64,000 nt of DNA from Pedobacter foliorum (lineage in GTDB: Bacteria > Bacteroidota > Bacteroidia > Sphingobacteriales > Sphingobacteriaceae), in assembly GCF_013266735.1 (NCBI RefSeq), contig NZ_JABSNU010000005.1, positions 186,001-250,000 of the forward strand, read 5' to 3'. The first letter of the stretch is position 1. Every line of letters begins with the position of its first letter. The notes beneath the pieces are model-generated. The model was not told where the DNA came from. It worked only from the letters and a program-made list of their open reading frames with translations, and searched no databases. Shown here piece after piece: positions 1-7,823 of the stretch. A program made the translations under genes and the position numbers.

Positions 1-132
1 GAAACAAATCCTTGCCCATTGCATAATGAATTTAAAGCCATCCGTAACCAGCTGAAAGACCTTTTGGAGCAGACAACCATTGCTGATTTTAGTGAAAGTC
101 TGAATTTGGGCATTACTAAATTGAGGAAATAA
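1..132 (+). CDS. Rrf2-family transcriptional regulator, C-terminal end (NsrR-like)
   Basis: The reading frame is open from the first base to TAA at 130-132, so this is the last 43 residues of a gene that begins outside the window. The visible tail starts ETNPCPLHNEFKAIRNQ, which resembles the C-terminal part of Rrf2 regulators, where a Cys-Pro-Leu-His segment precedes the last helix. It ends 54 bp before the flavohaemoglobin gene on the same strand. Rrf2 proteins of the NsrR type bind an iron-sulphur cluster, sense nitric oxide and repress hmp, so the neighbour supports an NsrR-like role. The DNA-binding domain and most cluster cysteines are not visible, so this is an inference from the tail and the context. 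Confidence 0.7.
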   Translation, partial: ETNPCPLHNEFKAIRNQLKDLLEQTTIADFSESLNLGITKLRK

Positions 133-186
133 TAGAGAAAAAAAATTTGCAATAATAAAAGATAAAAAGGTATTAATATATTTATT

Positions 187-1398
187 ATGAACATTGAACA
201 AAAACAATTGATTAGCGCTACGGTACCGGTATTGAAGGAAAATGGTGTATTATTAACCACCTACTTCTACAACAGAATGTTTACACATAACCCTGAACTT
301 AAAAATATGTTCAATATGGGGAATCAGGAGAGTGGGAAACAACAAACCGCTTTAGCCATGGCTGTGTTGGCTTATGCAGAGAATATTGCAAATCCTGGTG
401 TATTGATGCCTGTTGTGGATAGGATTGGACATAAACACGTAAGTTTAGACATCAGACCTGAGCACTATCAAATTGTTGGACGTCATTTAATTGCTTCAAT
501 ACAGGAGGTTTTGGGAGCGGCAGCAACGCCTGATATCATAGATGCATGGACAGCTGCTTATCAACAGCTGGCAGCATTAATGTCAGGGCATGAAACAAAA
601 TTGTATCAGCAAAAAGCCGCTCAACAGGATGGTTGGACAGGTTGGAGACCGTTTTTTGTTGGAAAGAAAATTGTTGAATCTTTAGAGATTACTTCATTCT
701 ATTTGTACCCAGCCGACGGAGGAAAAGTAATGCCTCATATCCCGGGTCAGTACATTAGTATCCGTGTGTTTTTGCCAGAGTTAAGTTTGTATCAATCACG
801 TCAGTATAGTGTGTCAAGTACGCCAATTAACGATTATTATCGCATTTCCGTAAAAAAAGAAAAAGGACTTTTGTTGGATGCCAATGGTAAGATTAGTAAT
901 TACCTGCACGATTTTATTCAGGAAGGAAATAAAATAGACCTTACCGCTCCTGCCGGTAACTTCACATTGGCTGAGGATTTGGATGCTCCGGTAGTATTAA
1001 TTAGCGGAGGTGTGGGATTAACACCTATGATGAGTATGTTGCAGAATCTTGTAGATAAAGATTATGGTCATACTATTACCTGGTTGCACGGATGCAGAAA
1101 CCGTAAGGTACATGCTTTTAAAGAAGAGTTAGATGAGATTACAAAGGAAAATGAGAATGTAAGCCAGCATATTTTTTATGATTGTCCAACCGCAATGGAT
1201 AAACGTGAGGGCGTGATGGAAGGATTTTTAGATATCAATAAAATAACTTCACTACCCCAATTTTCTGGAACGAGATATTATGTATGTGGGCCCTCAGCAT
1301 TTATTCAAAAACAATTCAACGATCTTGTTGCCAAAGGAATTGAAAAGGAATCAATTCTATTTGAAGAATTTGGCCCGGCCCTACTTCAATTGAATTAA
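187..1398 (+). CDS. hmp: Flavohaemoglobin, nitric oxide dioxygenase
   Basis: This 403-residue cytoplasmic enzyme oxidises NO to nitrate with O2 and NAD(P)H. Its length is close to that of E. coli Hmp (396 aa). The globin domain covers about residues 1-140, with the B10 tyrosine at Tyr28, a distal Gln near 52, the proximal His84 in GHKHVSLD and the conserved Glu136 in HETKLY. The FAD domain, about 150-260, has the RQYSVSS flavin motif at 205-211. The NAD domain has GGVGLTPMM at about 274-282 and ends near EEFGP. All expected redox and haem ligands are present. It lies between an Rrf2 tail and a truncated haemoglobin, which makes a nitrosative-stress cluster. ATG at 187 follows an AT-rich leader with no clear Shine-Dalgarno site. 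Confidence 0.95.
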   Translation: MNIEQKQLISATVPVLKENGVLLTTYFYNRMFTHNPELKNMFNMGNQESGKQQTALAMAVLAYAENIANPGVLMPVVDRIGHKHVSLDIRPEHYQIVGRHLIASIQEVLGAAATPDIIDAWTAAYQQLAALMSGHETKLYQQKAAQQDGWTGWRPFFVGKKIVESLEITSFYLYPADGGKVMPHIPGQYISIRVFLPELSLYQSRQYSVSSTPINDYYRISVKKEKGLLLDANGKISNYLHDFIQEGNKIDLTAPAGNFTLAEDLDAPVVLISGGVGLTPMMSMLQNLVDKDYGHTITWLHGCRNRKVHAFKEELDEITKENENVSQHIFYDCPTAMDKREGVMEGFLDINKITSLPQFSGTRYYVCGPSAFIQKQFNDLVAKGIEKESILFEEFGPALLQLN

Positions 1399-1412
1399 TT
1401 TATTGATACTAG

Positions 1413-1443
1413 CAGATGGAATCAACACCTTTGATTCCATCTG
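1413..1443. promoter_or_regulatory. 13-bp perfect hairpin between hmp and the truncated haemoglobin gene
   Basis: Arms at 1413-1425 and 1431-1443 are perfectly complementary (left arm CAGATGGAATCAA) with a 5-nt loop, CACCT. The hairpin begins 14 bp after the hmp stop and ends 35 bp before the next start. The bases after it (tatagaaagagg) lack a U-run, so it is not a standard intrinsic terminator. It may be a processing or stability element between two cotranscribed genes, or an attenuator. The function is inferred. Confidence 0.6.
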
Positions 1444-1478
1444 TATAGAAAGAGGATAGGAAATAGATTTATAGTATT

Positions 1479-1856
1479 ATGGAAGAACAACGAAAAGATA
1501 TAGATACAGAAACCGATGTAGAATTGCTTGTAAACGAATTTTATACCAAGGTAAGAAATGATGAACTTTTAGACCCCATTTTTGCTGCTGTCATTAAAGG
1601 GAATTGGGATACTCACCTTAAACTTATGGTTGATTTTTGGTCAACTTTACTCTTATATACCCGAAAATACGTTGGCGCTCCCTTACCTAAGCATTTACCA
1701 CTTAAACTCTCAAATGAGCATTTCGACCGATGGATTAAGTTATTTAGCGAAACAGTAGACGAATTGTTTATTGGGGTAATTGCCGAAAATGCAAAAAACA
1801 GAGCATTAAGTATCGCAAGAATTATGAAAGCAACTAAAGGAATTTCAGCTGATTGA
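1479..1856 (+). CDS. Group III truncated haemoglobin
   Basis: This is a 125-residue single-domain globin of the 2-over-2 type. Group III hallmarks are visible: the B10 tyrosine at Tyr22 in FYTKV, the VDFWSTLLLY helix at 51-60, and the segment with proximal His81 and Trp85 (NEHFDRWIKLF). Group III members such as Campylobacter Ctb bind O2 and NO, and some are induced by nitrosative stress. The gene follows hmp by 80 bp on the same strand, so shared control by the upstream Rrf2 regulator is likely. The gene ends 19 bp before the stop of a convergent gene. The family call is firm; a role in NO handling is inferred from context. Confidence 0.9.
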   Translation: MEEQRKDIDTETDVELLVNEFYTKVRNDELLDPIFAAVIKGNWDTHLKLMVDFWSTLLLYTRKYVGAPLPKHLPLKLSNEHFDRWIKLFSETVDELFIGVIAENAKNRALSIARIMKATKGISAD

Positions 1857-1875
1857 AGTCAATAGTCAGTGCATG

Positions 1876-4365
1876 TTAATTGGGATCAAAAAATACTCCA
1901 CTTAATACCGCATTATCGCCTCGCACCATGTTGATCCTGAACTTTACCGATTTGTTATAAGAGTAAGTGAGGTAAGCGCCACCAAGGCAATTTTCCACTA
2001 TTTTTACCGGTGCAATCAGTTTAGAGCTGGCTGCATCGAACATTTCTACTGCGATTTTTCTTCCCTTATTGTCCCAATCAACAAAGTAAAGGGATACTTT
2101 AAAGTCCTTAGTGCCCTTTATGTCAATTGTTGAAGTAAAAGTATACCCAATCTGGTCTGCATCCATAGCAAATAAACAAGCAGCGGTTCTAGGGAAGCTA
2201 TTGGCAGCATCCGGCGAGAGTGCTCTGCTATCGTTCGTATTAGTTCTCCATACCACATTTAGGGGTAAACTGTTTCCCTTTACTTTATAGTAATTGACAC
2301 CGGTGACATATGAAGGGAGTGACTTTTTATCTTTTCCATCCCCATTATAATTGCAGAGTACGTAACCATCTTTTCCATATACTTTTCCCCAATTTCCACT
2401 GGTTATAGAATCTATTCCGATGAATTTGGCAGGATATACCTCGGCCAGTTCGGAGTAACGGGGAGATTTACCTTTGTAAGTAGTTACAATTTGGTAGTTT
2501 CCAGGTTTAACTCCTGTAAAGTAAACGAACTGCGCATCTTCGCTAGCGCCATCAAAAGTCTGAAGAGCTCGAGAACGACCATTCCATGCTAAAACACCAT
2601 TAATTTTAATGCTCATGATGGTTTTTTCAACTTTTGGAATACCGATTCGACCAAGGGTTCCAACAGGTATTGATACGTTACTTAACCCTGTAGAAACATC
2701 AAAACTTGCGCTGATTACACCCCGAGGAGTTGGTGTTTTTCCTGAAACATTTGTTAGTGTTCGCCCAAGGTGCGGAAGGATGTCAAATGTGGAGAAACCA
2801 GGTGATGTTGGTTTTATACCAAGAACCTCTTCACTAAGCCATTTGGTAGCCCCTGCACCCCATGGGTGACAAAGGCTTGTAAAGCCACATTGGTTATTGG
2901 GTACAGGTCCATTTTTGCTAACTACCGCATTCCATGATGGACGATAATCTTCGAAAAAAGTAGTGCCCCCGTATTTAATCTGACCACCCCATAAGTCACG
3001 TATAGAACTTAATGCGTCGTCATATTTATTCATTAAAGCAAATGCCTGGATTACAAAATATTGGTTGAAAGGAGAATAGGAGATGCGATTTACCTTGTCG
3101 GTAAAACTCTTTTCATAAATTGCTTTTTTCTCGTTACTGTTCAGAAAACCGGTTGAAACTGCATCTGCACCTGCGTGAAGACCGAAATCCTGATACCATG
3201 CTGCATTTTTCTTCAAGTCAGAAATTTTTTCAGTAGCATAACTAAGATATTTATCCCTCAAATCTTTCCGGCCATAAACATTCATTACCTCCGAAAATTC
3301 TTTCCAGGCACGTATGGATACCATTTTGTAAGCATTTTGTGGTTCCGGAAGATTGGGGTGTTCAAATCCGGATCCCAACCGCTCATCCCAACCGAAAAAC
3401 TCAAGATTGGGATTGGTTCCATAAACCTTATAAGCGTCGTCCAGCTTCGCTGAGGCGTTATCTATATACTTTTTCAGTGTTGCAGTGTCGCCAGTGTATT
3501 TATAATAGTCAATTAAACTTAGTACCCAATAAAGCGCATAACTTCTGATACCATTACTCTGAGTTGAGGTATAATCAATATTTTTCTTTACAAAATCATA
3601 ATTTCCAAATGCTACCATTGAGGCCGCCTGAGATGGATGGGCATCGCCGGTCCACGAAAATCTATCGCCACGATTCATCAAAATTGCCCCTAAATAATCT
3701 TTGAGTAGGTTCAACTTTACTGTGTAAGCTCCGGTATACCATATGCGAGTGAGTGTTGTATCGCTGCAGGAGAAACTTCCATTGTAATTCACAGGCCTGG
3801 TTTGGCATACTACTCGTACCCCGGTAATCCGCCAACTTTTAGAAAATGAGCGTACATGGATCCAGGCAAATCGTACACCCTCATATAAATCAGGGTTTAA
3901 TTCAAGACGATATGTATTACCAAGCTTTTTAGGGGTGAGTGTTTTTGTCGGATAATTTGATGGATAGTTAGGCGTTTGATTGTATTCGCTTATACTCATT
4001 TCTACTTTTCCGGTAAGGTCAGGGCTATCAAATTCGACCCATCCTGCATTAGTTTGTCCGAAATCAAATCGGATATATCCTTCACCATTCACAACAATAA
4101 CCTCGTTTTTCTTAAAATCATCCGTATTGAAACTGCGTGAGTCTGAAACAGTATAGTTCACAGGGTGTAATTGGTAGCTTTCCAAACCATCAGTTGCTTT
4201 TGGGTTTGCCCAGGTGTAATTAATAATAGGATCGGGAGAAAATGGGTTTATAGTTCCATTTTTTGTAGCTGTTATTGGCGGATAGCCTTTAATTTGCGCT
4301 TGTACCGAATTGTTGCCGATTGATAAAAGCACCAAGAAAGTAAGTGCAAAATAAGCTTTCCCCAT
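1876..4365 (-). CDS. Secreted GH78-like alpha-L-rhamnosidase-type glycoside hydrolase
   Basis: This 829-residue protein has a signal peptide (cleavage near VQAQ, 21-24), a beta-sandwich region to about 200, an (alpha/alpha)6-barrel at about 205-560, and a C-terminal module at about 640-829 that ends LSGVFFDPN. Modules with that ending occur on many secreted enzymes and probably bind carbohydrate. The barrel motif at 232-242 is RGDRFSWTGDA, where classical GH78 enzymes have a DCPxRDERLGWTGDA-type motif. The general acid Glu position is Asp234 and the first Asp position is Ile228; Asp241 is kept. Rhamnosidase activity is therefore uncertain and it may act on another sugar. It is convergent with the globin gene and not visibly part of an operon. 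Confidence 0.75.
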   Translation of the reverse strand: MGKAYFALTFLVLLSIGNNSVQAQIKGYPPITATKNGTINPFSPDPIINYTWANPKATDGLESYQLHPVNYTVSDSRSFNTDDFKKNEVIVVNGEGYIRFDFGQTNAGWVEFDSPDLTGKVEMSISEYNQTPNYPSNYPTKTLTPKKLGNTYRLELNPDLYEGVRFAWIHVRSFSKSWRITGVRVVCQTRPVNYNGSFSCSDTTLTRIWYTGAYTVKLNLLKDYLGAILMNRGDRFSWTGDAHPSQAASMVAFGNYDFVKKNIDYTSTQSNGIRSYALYWVLSLIDYYKYTGDTATLKKYIDNASAKLDDAYKVYGTNPNLEFFGWDERLGSGFEHPNLPEPQNAYKMVSIRAWKEFSEVMNVYGRKDLRDKYLSYATEKISDLKKNAAWYQDFGLHAGADAVSTGFLNSNEKKAIYEKSFTDKVNRISYSPFNQYFVIQAFALMNKYDDALSSIRDLWGGQIKYGGTTFFEDYRPSWNAVVSKNGPVPNNQCGFTSLCHPWGAGATKWLSEEVLGIKPTSPGFSTFDILPHLGRTLTNVSGKTPTPRGVISASFDVSTGLSNVSIPVGTLGRIGIPKVEKTIMSIKINGVLAWNGRSRALQTFDGASEDAQFVYFTGVKPGNYQIVTTYKGKSPRYSELAEVYPAKFIGIDSITSGNWGKVYGKDGYVLCNYNGDGKDKKSLPSYVTGVNYYKVKGNSLPLNVVWRTNTNDSRALSPDAANSFPRTAACLFAMDADQIGYTFTSTIDIKGTKDFKVSLYFVDWDNKGRKIAVEMFDAASSKLIAPVKIVENCLGGAYLTYSYNKSVKFRINMVRGDNAVLSGVFFDPN

Positions 4366-4783
4366 TTGAACTGGTGTTATATTTTAGTTGAACAACGAAA
4401 GTACAGTGTATAAATTGAAATTCCGTTGCAGTAAAGCTGCAGTTATTTATACTTTTTGATATAAATCTCTAAAGTGAGATTCACATCGTGTCCCGATAAT
4501 CTATTGCTAAGTTAAATTCTGGTGGTTAGTGGTTTACTGGTCGCCCTGTTTTTTGATAAAATATGTACACATTACGAGAAAACATACAAAAAACGACGAA
4601 TCTGACGAAATCCGTAGTAATGCGATGAAATACGCGAAAAGGTTCGAATTGCTCCTCAGTCTGTTTTTATTATCAACATATTTGATTTATTAAACGAAGA
4701 AATAAAACAGTGATGGTTTTGTGCTGATGGATATTTGAATTTAAGCGGATCAGCACTTTGAAACGGCTAAAATGGGGGATTTG

Positions 4784-4844
4784 TAGGACTCTTATAGGAC
4801 TTTTGTAGGACTATTAGTCCTACAAAAGTCCTATAAGAGTCCTA
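4784..4844. repeat. Perfect 29-bp inverted repeat made of 11-bp-phased TAGGACT units
   Basis: The left arm (4784-4812) and right arm (4816-4844) are perfect reverse complements separated by ATT. Inside the left arm the 7-mer TAGGACT occurs at 4784, 4795 and 4806 (the middle and last copies exact, spacing 11 bp). The right arm carries three inverted copies at 4816, 4827 and 4838. Six units on one helix face suggest a protein-binding array or a dispersed palindromic repeat. It could also fold as a very stable RNA hairpin, but no U-run follows. There is no transposase beside it. Confidence 0.85.
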
Positions 4845-4881
4845 TGTCAACCGGATGTTTAACTTAGTTTTATCAGAACCT

Positions 4882-4905
4882 GCGGATGATTTTGTTAGCA
4901 TCCGC
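4882..4905 (+). promoter_or_regulatory. Leader hairpin upstream of the DUF6266 gene
   Basis: Seven-base-pair arms GCGGATG (4882-4888) and CATCCGC (4899-4905) flank a 10-nt loop. It lies 52 bp before the ATG of the DUF6266 gene and after the larger inverted repeat. It could be a leader structure or the terminator of an upstream transcript, though no U-run follows. Only the pairing is seen; the role is unknown. Confidence 0.4.
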
Positions 4906-4957
4906 GTAAGTGAAAAGAAGAAATAAATAATTTATTAATCAATTAAAAATAAATAAA

Positions 4958-5602
4958 ATGGCAAAAATGAGAAAAGGGATTTTCGGCCCTATTTCCGGAA
5001 GACTCGGTCCAGTTGTAGGCGGTGTTTGGAAAGGGATTGCTTACTTGCGTGGAGCTCCAAAAAAGAAAATAAAATCTGCACCCCGATCTCAGTTACAGAT
5101 TGAGAATGAGCAGAAAATGAAATTTATGAATGAAGTATTGGTGCCTTTTCATCCATTTATTAACATTGGTTTCCAGAATCTTGCTAAAGCAAAAACGGCA
5201 ATAAGTGCTGCGTATTCTGCAAATTACTATACGGCTATTACCGGGGTTTATCCTAATTTAGGAGTAGATTACAGTCGGTTGGTACTTGCTTTAGGCAATT
5301 TGCCTGGCTTAAACAGTTCGCAAGCCTCGCTTAGTGCTCCAGATACACTACAGCTTAACTGGATAGCCAATCAGGGAAATAAGGCAGTATATAATGATCA
5401 ACTGATGCTGGTGGTATATTCTCCTCAATTAGGTATTTCCGATGGGTTTGTTGGTGCGGCACTTCGCAGAGACCTGCAATGTTCCTTTAAGTTTGACCCC
5501 AGGCTTGTAGGTATGCAGTTGGAAGTATACGTGAGTCTTACTTCATTTGACAGGAAGAAAATTGCAAATAGTATCTATTTAGGAAGAATAGATCCGCTTT
5601 AA
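4958..5602 (+). CDS. DUF6266 family protein of unknown function
   Basis: This 214-residue protein has the distinctive DUF6266 opening, MAKMRKGIFGPISGRLGPVV, followed by a basic patch (RGAPKKKIKS). There is no signal peptide or membrane segment. Families with this start are typical of Pedobacter and relatives and are often present in several copies. The middle part (about 60-210) is rich in aromatic and small residues and looks like beta-structure. No enzymatic motif is visible and no function is established. The start is clear: ATG at 4958 after an A-rich leader. The next gene begins 90 bp downstream on the same strand. Confidence 0.8.
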   Translation: MAKMRKGIFGPISGRLGPVVGGVWKGIAYLRGAPKKKIKSAPRSQLQIENEQKMKFMNEVLVPFHPFINIGFQNLAKAKTAISAAYSANYYTAITGVYPNLGVDYSRLVLALGNLPGLNSSQASLSAPDTLQLNWIANQGNKAVYNDQLMLVVYSPQLGISDGFVGAALRRDLQCSFKFDPRLVGMQLEVYVSLTSFDRKKIANSIYLGRIDPL

Positions 5603-5692
5603 GAATGTAATTAATTCTGGCAGAAATTTGACAACCAATTACATTCTCAATTGTTTTATAATCAGCAATTCTATGTGCTTAATATAGGTGTT

Positions 5693-6100
5693 ATGGGATT
5701 TGTTGGAGTTTTATTCGCACTTTTTGTTGCTGTTATGCTTACGGCAATTTTCAGGCTGGTATTTAGAAATACTGGACCCTGGGGAGGATTTTGGGTTTTC
5801 TTTGTACTCATGTTTTTTATCTCTTTTGCTGCGGGAGAATGGGCAGTCCAAAGAGGGCCATCTGCTTGGGGATATTATTGGGTGCCTGGATTAATTGCTG
5901 CCGTTGTTGTAGCACTGATACTAGCTGCTGCCTCACCACAATCACCTGTACGAAAGAGAAATTTAAAGCGAAAAGCCGATGCGCACGACGAGGAGGAAGA
6001 GGAAGTATTTATTGCTACATCAGTTCTTAATATTTTTTTCTGGATTTTGATAATCACGCTGGTTTTAATCGTTATTGGAACTCTGGCCAGTAAAATGTAA
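5693..6100 (+). CDS. Small integral membrane protein with four predicted helices
   Basis: I do not recognise a family for this 135-residue protein. The frame could be extended to a TTG at 5651, but ATG at 5693 places the first hydrophobic helix directly at the N-terminus and is preferred. Hydrophobic stretches lie at about 3-25, 31-55 and 60-81. A charged loop rich in Arg/Lys and then in Glu (DEEEEEVF, near 100) leads to a last helix at about 111-131. The gene stands 32 bp before the PRC-barrel gene on the same strand, so the two may be cotranscribed and could act at the envelope. No catalytic motif is visible. Confidence 0.7.
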   Translation: MGFVGVLFALFVAVMLTAIFRLVFRNTGPWGGFWVFFVLMFFISFAAGEWAVQRGPSAWGYYWVPGLIAAVVVALILAAASPQSPVRKRNLKRKADAHDEEEEEVFIATSVLNIFFWILIITLVLIVIGTLASKM

Positions 6101-6132
6101 GTCAGGATAGTAGATATTTAAATAATGGTATC

Positions 6133-6819
6133 ATGCAACGCAATATTAAAAGTCTCATTGGTTTTAGCATGGGTGCTACCGATGGGGAAATCGGAAAAGT
6201 TGATGAGTTTTATTTTGATGATGAAACTTGGACAATACGTTATCTGATTGTAAAGACAGGTGGTTGGCTAATGGAGCGGAAAGTGCTCGTTTCGCCTGGA
6301 GCTTTAAAAGAACCGGATTGGGGAAACAGGTGTTTTCCGGTTAACCTCAGTAAGAGCCAAATAAAACATAGTCCGGATATAGATACTGAAAAACCTGTGT
6401 CCCGTCAGCATGAGCTGGAATTGTACAGTTATTATGGATGGCCTTATGGTGATCCTACCGGTGGCGGATTTTATGGACATATGGGTATGATGGGGATGGT
6501 TGAATCCAGAGTGCCATTTGAGACAGCTATCGGCGCAGTGCACAACGAAGAGGAACCTGGTGATCCACACCTGCGCAGCGTTAGTGAAATAAGAGGGTAT
6601 CGCATTCATGCTAAAGATGGCGAAGTTGGTGAGGCGGTGGATTTAATAGTTGATGGGCACTTGAAAATTATTTCCCTAGTGGTGGATACAGGCAGTTGGT
6701 TGGCTGGTAAAAAGGTGCAAATCTCTACGGAATGGATAAAAGAGATTAACTGGAAAAGTTTATCATTTACTGTGGATATTTCTTTGGAGGATGTTAAGAA
6801 TAGTCAGGAGTATAAATAA
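6133..6819 (+). CDS. Protein with two PRC-barrel domains
   Basis: This 228-residue protein contains two copies of the PRC-barrel fold. The first is at about 1-75 (LIGFSMGATDGEIGKVDEFYFD, abridged, then VKTGGWLMERKVLVSP). The second is at about 140-215 (EIRGYRIHAKDGEVGEAVD, then VDTGSWLAGKKVQIS). The repeat of the TGxWLxxxKVxxS signature in both halves shows an internal duplication. PRC-barrel proteins occur in RNA processing (RimM), in photosynthetic reaction centres and as stress-related stand-alone proteins. This one lacks a RimM partner domain, so it belongs to the last kind. A Gly/Tyr/Met-rich linker joins the halves. It is probably cotranscribed with the membrane protein before it. The exact role is unknown. 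Confidence 0.85.
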   Translation: MQRNIKSLIGFSMGATDGEIGKVDEFYFDDETWTIRYLIVKTGGWLMERKVLVSPGALKEPDWGNRCFPVNLSKSQIKHSPDIDTEKPVSRQHELELYSYYGWPYGDPTGGGFYGHMGMMGMVESRVPFETAIGAVHNEEEPGDPHLRSVSEIRGYRIHAKDGEVGEAVDLIVDGHLKIISLVVDTGSWLAGKKVQISTEWIKEINWKSLSFTVDISLEDVKNSQEYK

Positions 6820-6821
6820 TA

Positions 6822-7637
6822 TTATTCTAACTTATCTAAAAGCCAATCTTTCATAAATAAATTGATTTCCCATTGGTCTGCAATTGGCTTATTGTCATTT
6901 AAACCTGTCAACATATATGGTGAAGGGCCGAATTCAGTAGTAATTGTTAAATACTCGTTGTTTAAGGTGCTGTGGTTTTTTAGTATTGAGCTCCATAGCG
7001 CAGTAAAAAAGAGAAGCTCTTTCTCCCAGTATGGGCTTCTTGGGTCGGGGATTTGTGGGCCTTGTGTGTAGCCAACCCTTGCGTGAACATGTTTGGTTCG
7101 TTTTACAGCTTCTTCCATAATTTCTGAGCAATTTTCTAAAAAGCTCTCAGTAACGCATGTCCAGTGTGAAAAGTCAGCAGTAATTTTCATCTCTGGCCTG
7201 CAATTAAAGAGGGCTGAGGCATTATATGGACTAAAACCTAATCTTCCACGATGGGTTTCATGTGCAACAGTAATGTTGTTTTTTATAGAAAACTCCTCGG
7301 CTATATCAATTACCCTTAATTGTTCGTCAAGGCTAAAATAATCCCTTCCACTGTGTGAATTTATCAGGAGAGGATTGCACTCCATAGTAAGGTTTAAGTA
7401 GTATTCATAGGATTTGCAATACTCATCTATATTTCTTCCTGTTGCCTGATGTTGATGGCCTACAATTGAAAGTTGGTATTCGTTCAATAAGCTAATGAAT
7501 TTATTTCTTTCGATCGTATTTTCGGGTACCCAGGTATCAATTCCATTGTAACCGGCAGAACTAACCTTTTCAAAAAAATCTTCTAAAGTTAAGTGTTCGA
7601 GTCCCCATTGCGGGCAAAGGATAAGTAGTTTCATCAA
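6822..7637 (-). CDS. Sugar phosphate isomerase/epimerase-like TIM-barrel protein
   Basis: This 271-residue cytoplasmic protein has the AP-endonuclease-2/xylose-isomerase-like TIM-barrel pattern. Candidate metal ligands are Glu in AHETHRGRLGF, Asp and His in TADFSHW, His in HVHARVGY and the late Glu in TTEFGP, in the order usual for this superfamily. Members isomerise or epimerise sugars, or cleave keto-sugars and inosose-type compounds; the substrate cannot be read from the sequence. It is divergent from the haem/DUF1501 operon across a 186-bp region that holds a direct repeat, so joint regulation is plausible. It ends 2 bp after the stop of the convergent PRC-barrel gene. Two adjacent ATG codons start it (7637 or 7634). 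Confidence 0.8.
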   Translation of the reverse strand: MMKLLILCPQWGLEHLTLEDFFEKVSSAGYNGIDTWVPENTIERNKFISLLNEYQLSIVGHQHQATGRNIDEYCKSYEYYLNLTMECNPLLINSHSGRDYFSLDEQLRVIDIAEEFSIKNNITVAHETHRGRLGFSPYNASALFNCRPEMKITADFSHWTCVTESFLENCSEIMEEAVKRTKHVHARVGYTQGPQIPDPRSPYWEKELLFFTALWSSILKNHSTLNNEYLTITTEFGPSPYMLTGLNDNKPIADQWEINLFMKDWLLDKLE

Positions 7638-7728
7638 TCAAAAGTAAATAATATGATGCCTATGTCACACGACCAATAGTCACTTTTATTTGTCCTTTTT
7701 GACATGAATAATTAAATGTTTACTGATA

Positions 7729-7759
7729 TCGTATTTGTGCAAACATTAGTCGTATTTGT
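7729..7759 (+). promoter_or_regulatory. Direct repeat with 21-bp period, possible AraC-type operator
   Basis: The 10-mer TCGTATTTGT occurs at 7729-7738 and 7750-7759, start to start 21 bp, and similarity continues as two free bases followed by AAA. AraC-family proteins typically bind two directly repeated half-sites about two helical turns apart. The site lies 65 bp before the first gene of the haem/DUF1501 operon and 92 bp from the divergent isomerase gene. An AraC regulator is encoded at the end of the same gene run (13998). The link between site and protein is inferred. Confidence 0.5.
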
Positions 7760-7823
7760 TTAAATATTGGAAATGGAATTGCTTTAATTTCATCTTCAAA
7801 TAACCAGTATAAATTTTGATGTG

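Larger units (their letters stand above)
4366..4957. other. 592-bp gap with structured repeats and no gene
   Basis: No convincing reading frame lies in this stretch on either strand. It holds the start regions of the minus-strand GH78-like gene and of the plus-strand DUF6266 gene, a perfect 29-bp inverted repeat at 4784-4844 and a small hairpin at 4882-4905. A possible Bacteroidota -7-like element on the minus strand (TACTTTCG, complement of 4396-4403) lies 31 bp before the GH78-like start, but no good partner at -33 is visible. Confidence 0.6.

Noticed and set aside
1413..1443. Hairpin as an intrinsic terminator
   Set aside because: The stem is strong but no U-run follows and the next gene of the cluster lies just downstream.
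4784..4844. Inverted repeat as ends of an insertion sequence
   Set aside because: Only 3 bp separate the arms, and no transposase or target duplication is present.
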